DNA of 64,000 nt, taken from the NCBI GenBank assembly GCA_947179485.1, contig OX359246.1, positions 2,790,001 to 2,854,000 of the forward strand, written 5' to 3'. This stretch comes from Allacma fusca. Lineage: Eukaryota > Arthropoda > Collembola > Symphypleona > Sminthuridae. Below, one piece after another: positions 58,650 through 64,000 of this stretch (within the stretch, counting starts at the first letter, position 1; every line of letters starts with the position of its first letter). The notes under the pieces were generated by a model. It did no database searches, was not told the DNA's origin, and was given only the letters and a program-made list of their open reading frames with translations. The position numbers and the translations under genes were made by a program.

Positions 58650-59454
58650 TAAGGCTTCCATCCGATCGGATGATCCTCGGATATCCGAAGATCGGATATC
58701 CGAAATTCGGATGGGATACACTAATCCGATCCGAACACAATCCGATCGGATCGGATACGTACCCCTTATCTGGTCATCGGATTCGGATCGGATCGGATTT
58801 GGAAACGACTTTATCCGATCGGTTCGGATCACAAATAATAAATATCGGATAATCCGACGGATATCCGAAAACCAAATTTTTAGCGCGTTCGAGCGACTAA
58901 TAAGAACGAAGTGTGCAACAAAAATTTGTCTCAGGAGTAACTGTGCCACTTTTTGCGTATTTTCTTATTAATTCTGTGCTTCAAATTTGATGAAAAATGA
59001 TTAATATTGTGATGTATTAAAAAGCTAATGCATTTTTGCAGTGAAAATTCCTAATACTTTTTTCCATTATCATTTTAATGGGATCAATTCGGATAATTTC
59101 GGATATCCGCATGTCAGATCGGACAATGCACTTATCCGATCCGAAAATTTCCGATCGGATACGGATTAAAAAATTTTCATCCGAATCCGTAACGGTCGGA
59201 TCGGATACAGGAAAAACTCGATATAATGGATGGCTCTACAACGGAAATTTAGTTACACCGGACAGATTTGTTTGTCCGGCTCCCATATAACCCAGGCTAA
59301 AATTATTGCATGCAACGGAAATTTTTTAAAGCGGACAAATTTTACTGGTCCCCTGGAGTTCCGTTATATCGAGTTTTTCCTTTATTAAGAAAACTTATCC
59401 GAAAATTTCGGTTCGGATCGGATATTCGGTTTATCCGGTCGGATGGAAGCCTTA
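58650..59454. mobile_element. hAT element, ATCCGATCGG-repeat family
   Basis: Termini TAAGGCTTCCATCCGA and TCGGATGGAAGCCTTA are exact inverted repeats, flanked by the exact 8-bp duplication ACCATGGA (58642-58649 and 59455-59462). Both halves are dense in TCCGAT/ATCGGA. Frames across it are repeat translations. A TA-type MITE is nested at 59208. Confidence 0.93.
59208..59382. mobile_element. 175-bp TA-flanked MITE nested in the ATCCGAT element
   Basis: Termini CAGGAAAAACTCGATATAA and TTATATCGAGTTTTTCCTT are inverted repeats, with TA on both sides. The motif CTCGATATAA next to GGAAAAA resembles pogo/Tc1-mariner-type termini. Confidence 0.8.
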
Positions 59455-60032
59455 ACCATGGAGACGTTTGAAAACTAATACTCTGAGGTGTTATTCTCTT
59501 TACGTAATTATACAAAACATGGGATCAGGGTACCAGTTTATGCGAAAATACGTTTTACTCAGCCTAAATATTTCTAGCAGGAAGTTCACAATTGAAGTTT
59601 AATAGTCCCATGCACCTGGGTATCGCTTTTCTCGGTTGGGTTCAAAAACATTATTTAAAGCCCTTAAGTTCTATGGAAGGCTCCAAGTCATTGCTGGGGT
59701 CAATGATGGGAAAATCCCTACTAAGTACATCCATATCCCTGGTAACACTCAGTCACAAACAGTGGTCGGACCAGTTCAGTTTGGTTCGCAAAATTCAATT
59801 TAGTTCGGTTCACAAAATGAGCTGAATCGAAAATAAAAATTTCAGTTCAGTTATTGCTATTCTTCGGTTCAGTTCAGTCCAGTTTCCTCTATGAACTGAA
59901 CTGAACTGATTACAAAACAGTTTAACGCGCCAGGTTAAAACTATAACGCAAATAGTTTCCGTTTTGGTAGGTACAATATATATAATATGTTTGTACATAC
60001 ACACATACAAGATCATACATCATATAAGATAT

Positions 60033-61745
60033 CGTCGGTGAAGAGGCAAAATGATCTAGGTGCATAATCGATTAGAATCAAAATGATCTACATAACTTTT
60101 TCCCTAAAGGCAAAATGAACTGGGTGCAAGCCTCTTTAAAAGCAAACTGATCTACATACAATTTTCCTTAAAAGCAAAATGATCTAAGTGCTGGTCTAAT
60201 TTTTTTTGTGAGAAAACTAGCATCTGTAAGGAGGACACGTGGCTTATAAGGGCTAACCATGACTGTAATACAGTGAATTTCCTATATAGTGGTTTCCAAG
60301 GGAGTGGCAAATTCCTGCCACTATATAGGGTTGCCACTGTATGTTACTAATGGTTAACTATATAATATTAATGTTTATAGACAATAACTGTAACTAAATG
60401 TATTTATAAATTTATTTATTTTTACAGAATACTCAAAATTATGAGGTATGCTAAGCTTCATTGAGTTTAAGATATTCAGTAACTTTAGGTTTCCTCATAC
60501 TATCAAATTTTTCAATTGCAAGGTCACCATTCCAGAAACCAAATTTCCGTCTTCAAATTCCTGGAATTATGAAAATGGGAATTACTTCCACTGAGTACTC
60601 TGCGGTTTTTTACTATGAGGTTTTGCTTGACTGTTTGTTTAATGTCATTTAAATGTTCAATATAATAATTCAATTTATTTTAAAAAATCAACACGAATTG
60701 AAACTTATTAGAAGTGAGCCAAGGCAAAATTGGCATTGATTTGTGCGGTGTTAACTTAAGTCACGGATCATATGACATAAATTTAGCTAATCATACCAGG
60801 GCTTCAGTAAACCACAATAATAATCAAACTGTATTCACATTTGAAATTAAAATTGAACCAACCGACATAAGCATTATTAACCGCCCGCACGTTTTATAAC
60901 ATCATGTTATACTTTTGTAGCCATTATCTAGCTAATTTTATGCCAACTGCCGTTATAATTTCGCATTTTTTGAGCCACCGTAACACATAATAGTGACATT
61001 TTAGAGGGAATACCATTATAGCGGGTGCCACTATACTGTATACCTTTAACATTGCAAACCCCTAGGGAGGGTTTTTTGATGCCATTAAAGAGGGAATGCC
61101 ATCTAAGAGGAAACCATTATATGGGAAATTCACTGTAGACCTAGGGTTGTGGGTTAATATTCTCTGAAGGGTTTGCTATTACTAAGGATCACTCCGGCAA
61201 CTAAAGTTAATTTCACTTATTACATCTAATGCATTTTTAGTTACGAAAACTGCAACATTCATTTATTTTAAAATCGACGAATTAAAAGACGAATCAAAAT
61301 CACAGTCAGCTCATGTGTTAGTGTGCACATTGAATTGGTTTTCCCTTTAATAATTCTCAACGTGGAGTTTTTTCAAATCGTATTCTAAGGTCATCACCAT
61401 TATCATAACATTCGGAATCATTTTCAAATGTGAAATCATAATTGACAACATTTTTTTTTCAATGTTACTGAAAGAAAGAAATGGAGGCATTGGGGAATTA
61501 AATGCATACATAAAAGATTTTGAATACCTCGCATTTTTGTACACCGGCATTAGAATGTGTTTACTTATATTGTTTTTATTATAATTTGTATCTAGATCAT
61601 TTTGCTTTTAGGAAAAGCTGCATCTAGATCATTTTGCTTTTAAAATTCAATGCGAGTAGATCATTTTGCCTTTAGTGAAACTGCAAGTAGATCATTTTGA
61701 TTCTAATCGATCATGCACCTAGATCATTTTGCCTCTTCACCGACG
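60033..61745. mobile_element. Transposon with long terminal inverted repeats and GATCATTTTG motifs (middle shell)
   Basis: The ends starting CGTCGGTGAAGAGGCAAAAT are inverted repeats over at least 60 bp with one or two mismatches. Both are bordered by ATAT (60029-60032 and 61746-61749), which may be the duplication or part of the repeat. Subterminal TAGATCATTTTG copies occur at 60050-60190 and 61590-61730. Superfamily not assigned. A shorter relative is at 41732-42067, and a fragment of the same terminus (ATCGTCGGTGAAG) at about 13538. Confidence 0.8.
60271..61135. mobile_element. TA-flanked pogo/Tc1-mariner-type element (inner core of the second nest)
   Basis: Termini CAGTGAATTTCCTATATAG and ATATGGGAAATTCACTG are inverted repeats, flanked by TA (60269-60270 and 61136-61137). 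The inner repeats GGTTTCC and GGAAACC continue the symmetry. A 61-residue frame at 60714-60899 (GIDLCGVNLSHGSYDINLAN) is open but unrecognised. Same terminus as the MITE at 17592. Confidence 0.8.
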
Positions 61746-61997
61746 ATATGTTCTTATATGTATAAATATATAGCACGGCAAATGCAACCGTCAGAAATGA
61801 GAAGTGCGTCATGACAGAAACAGGCTTTATTGTGCATGTGTAAAAATCAGTTCAAACGATTCAGTTCAGTTCAGTTTGACGCTGAAACCGAACCATTCAG
61901 TTTGGTTTGTGTATCGAACTGAACCAAAATTTGTAAGAACCAAACTGAACTGAAATTTTCAGTTTTGAACTGAGCTGGTTCGACCACTAGTCACAAA

Positions 61998-62589
61998 TCC
62001 TTACCTCCCTCCAATCTGTCCTCAACACCAGACGATCTAGTTTCAGTCACGGTCAGTCAGCGCTAACGTCGTTAAAGAACGTCCCCGTCCCGTCCGTATC
62101 CCTATCCGATCCCTATCCCTCCCCCCGTCTCACGTGACAACCATTCCTTGCACCCACTATTGTTATATTTATTGATACATTTGTGGGGTTTACAGCACAT
62201 GTAAATGAACTAGATAGTAAATAGTGAGGGGGACGGTGACTATCTGTAGATTAGATCGAAACGTCCCAAGTATTCGTCCCTATTATTAATGTATTTTACG
62301 GCCAACGTTTCGATCCCGTCTCAGTCCCTCTCCTCTCTTAATTGTTAGAACCGAATCCGTATCAAAGTGCCTATCCCGTCCCGATTTTTGCCGTCCGTCC
62401 TGAGAGACGGTATCTCCAGCGAACATCATTGGCTGGGGATTAAAATCCTGTATTTGGAAAATAGCCGAGGCTACCTTTTTGTGTTCGTCACAGGACGTCA
62501 TTCAGGCTGAATCCTTCAGGGTGTTACACATGCCTGGACCAGAGCTACTTTCAGGTAGCAAAAAATCAAGATCAGCACCTGAACCCTAC
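61998..62589. other. GTCCCGTCC-rich patch, no certain gene
   Basis: 62070-62410 repeats CCCTATCC/GTCCCGTCC in both orientations, similar in style to 2691-2937. A minus-strand frame from 62501 (MTSCDEHKKVASAIFQIQDF) is polar and protein-like for about 35 residues until the CAGGACGG repeat edge near 62410, so an old gene fragment cut by a transposon is possible. Confidence 0.3.
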
Positions 62590-62850
62590 CAGTGCTGCGA
62601 TCGGGTCAAGTAATTTCAAAATTTGACCATGAACTTAACTTGACCATGAAACTCCAAGTAATTTTCAAGACACAACCTGAACTCGATAACTCAAGTTCGT
62701 GCAATTACTTGACTTGTCAAGTTCAAGTAATCAAGTGAATTTTCTAAGACCCGAACTTGATCAAGTAGTTACAGCTCCAAACTTGACTTGAATTTGGCTT
62801 GACCATGACTTGAACGCGACTTGAACTTGATAATTCACTTTCCACAATGA
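62590..62850. mobile_element. Left end of a hAT-like element, TCAAGT-repeat family
   Basis: CAGTGCTGCGATCGGGTCAA opens a stretch dense in CAAGT/ACTTG and TTGACC, matching the end structure of the delimited hAT elements (compare CAGTGCTGCCCG at 32764). The opposite end was not found in the window. Confidence 0.55.
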
Positions 62851-64000
62851 TTTGTTGAGCTTGCATCGGCAAATTATTTTCTATTTGGACTGAAAACCCA
62901 AACGCATTCGGAAAACATATTTACTGCCATTTTTTATTTACAACCATTCGGGGATATCTTTGCGCTCATTCTGCATACATTTAATTCCCGATATAAGGGA
63001 TGCTCAAAGGGTCCACAATTTATTCCCTTATGAAGGAATTTTCCTTATAAGAAACGCCTGAAGCAGTGTAAATTAAAGTTGAAGTTAAACGTTGAAGGAC
63101 ACCAACAAATGCATCACTTTACATATACCTTATAAGCTGAGTCCTTATAACGGACTTTCGTTGTAGATCTGACGAATATTACATGAAGGTCAGATTTATT
63201 TAAGGTTCATAAATTACATATTTAAGTATCATCAGTATCCTTTATTTAATATTAAATACGGTAAACTAGTATTTACTTGCGTATTATTTGCTTTTTGTAA
63301 AGGACAATCCAAACCATCTGGAGTTTGTGTATTATCATTTTTTAGCTTGCTGGGATGGTGAAATGCTTTAGGAAGTTCCCAGTTCCCGGTGCTTTTTCCT
63401 TTGAAAAATGTTTTCCAAGCTCAAAAAACCATAAACTTAAGTACAGTAAAACCTGTATATAGTGGTTTCTCTAGGGAACCTAATATTTGACCACTATGTA
63501 CAGTGACCACTATACTCAGTATAGTGGTCATGTACCACAATATAGGGTATATATGTATATTAAATGAATATTTTAACGCGTTTAAGAAGACATCTGGTCG
63601 CATTTTTTGTACATAATCATTAATTTTTGACCGTTTAAAAGTTTTCAACTTGTGTTGAGCAAGATATTCTGTATAACGATAATTCTATATGGTAATTCTA
63701 AATATGGTTTTTGAATACTAGGTGAAATAGTTTCCAACTATCGTAAAATTACTTTATTATTGACGCCGGCAGATTCTCCGCAAATATAATTTAAACAAAT
63801 ATAATATTTTTTCTTCCAAGATTCAATACAAACATTGCTTGCTGGCAATCCTGCCTACACGAATTTCAATTTGAGATTTTCCAATAATTCTAATATTCTC
63901 TATTTTTCGAAATGGAAATCAAAGTGTTTTTGAACTGTGCGTGGTATGGAGGTATGGTACCGGGAATATGCTTTATTTAAGAAACCGTAATCTAGAATAA
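62851..64000. other. No gene; partial DNA-transposon ends
   Basis: TA followed by CAGTAAAACCTGTATATAGT at 63442-63463, then several TAGTGGT/ACCACTA repeats, looks like the left end of a pogo-type element running out of the window. TTATAAGG-type motifs near 62990-63150 may be another remnant. No exon recognised. Confidence 0.4.

Larger units (their letters stand above)
59760..61989. mobile_element. hAT element, GTTCAGTT-repeat family (outer shell of a second nest)
   Basis: Termini CAGTGGTCGGACCAG and CTGGTTCGACCACTA are inverted repeats with small differences, flanked by the exact 8-bp duplication GTCACAAA (59752-59759 and 61990-61997). Subterminal regions repeat TTCAGTTCAG and its complement. 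The middle is occupied by a second transposon at 60033-61745. Confidence 0.92.

Noticed and set aside
58582..58971. Frames on three readings through the ATCCGAT region
   Set aside because: Translations of the subterminal motif array of a delimited hAT element.
1..64000. CRISPR arrays, bacterial operons, tRNA or rRNA genes
   Set aside because: The tandem repeats lack spacer structure, genes have introns, and no cloverleaf or rRNA segment was recognised by eye; a tRNAscan-SE run would be needed to exclude tRNAs fully.

Overview
This is a eukaryotic nuclear window, AT-rich and dominated by transposable elements. It contains GT-AG introns, AATAAA signals, a Ty3/Gypsy retrotransposon, a LINE and many DNA transposons. 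An arthropod host is likely, because the window carries a cysteine-rich DUF4789-like gene family and typical arthropod transposons. A springtail (Collembola) would fit the SnoaL-like genes, but that is inference, not something the sequence proves.

Layout. 1-0.95 kb: 5' end of a hAT transposon with a BED zinc-finger exon. 2.94-8.18 kb: a complete, young Gypsy element with a 5-bp target-site duplication (TSD), primer-binding site, polypurine tract and an intact 1340-aa Gag-Pol. 8.65-13.18 kb: a decayed LINE framed by a 13-bp TSD. 13.2-24.2 kb: a tandemly duplicated DUF4789 locus with one gene whose splice phases close (15.4-17.3 kb), at least three broken relatives, and a three-deep nest of hAT elements (19.6-22.3 kb). 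24.3-26.0 kb: another hAT element. 27.7-28.8 kb: linker-transmembrane-LRR-like gene, 5' end not found. 34.1-41.7 kb: a gene on + whose exons read as CARD-like domain, acidic linker, membrane segment and N-glycosylated LRR-like ectodomain; its first exon is cut by a transposon. 46.3-52.7 kb: a segmental duplication carrying two intact, secreted SnoaL-like (COG4922-type) enzyme genes, one unit split by a hAT element that itself holds a smaller one. 54.1-56.2 kb: exons of a multi-pass membrane protein with one in-frame TGA. 58.6-62.0 kb: two further nests of DNA transposons. 62.6-64 kb: transposon ends running out of the window.

The host genes do not form an operon-like unit. The common threads are local tandem duplication (DUF4789, SnoaL-like, possibly the two LRR-like genes) and very heavy hAT activity. 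At least ten elements were delimited by exact or near-exact 8-bp TSDs, and most carry a family-specific short motif repeated in both orientations next to their ends. The most unusual candidate is the CARD-TM-LRR-like gene: a membrane receptor-like layout with a cytosolic signalling domain at the N-terminus and the ectodomain at the C-terminus.
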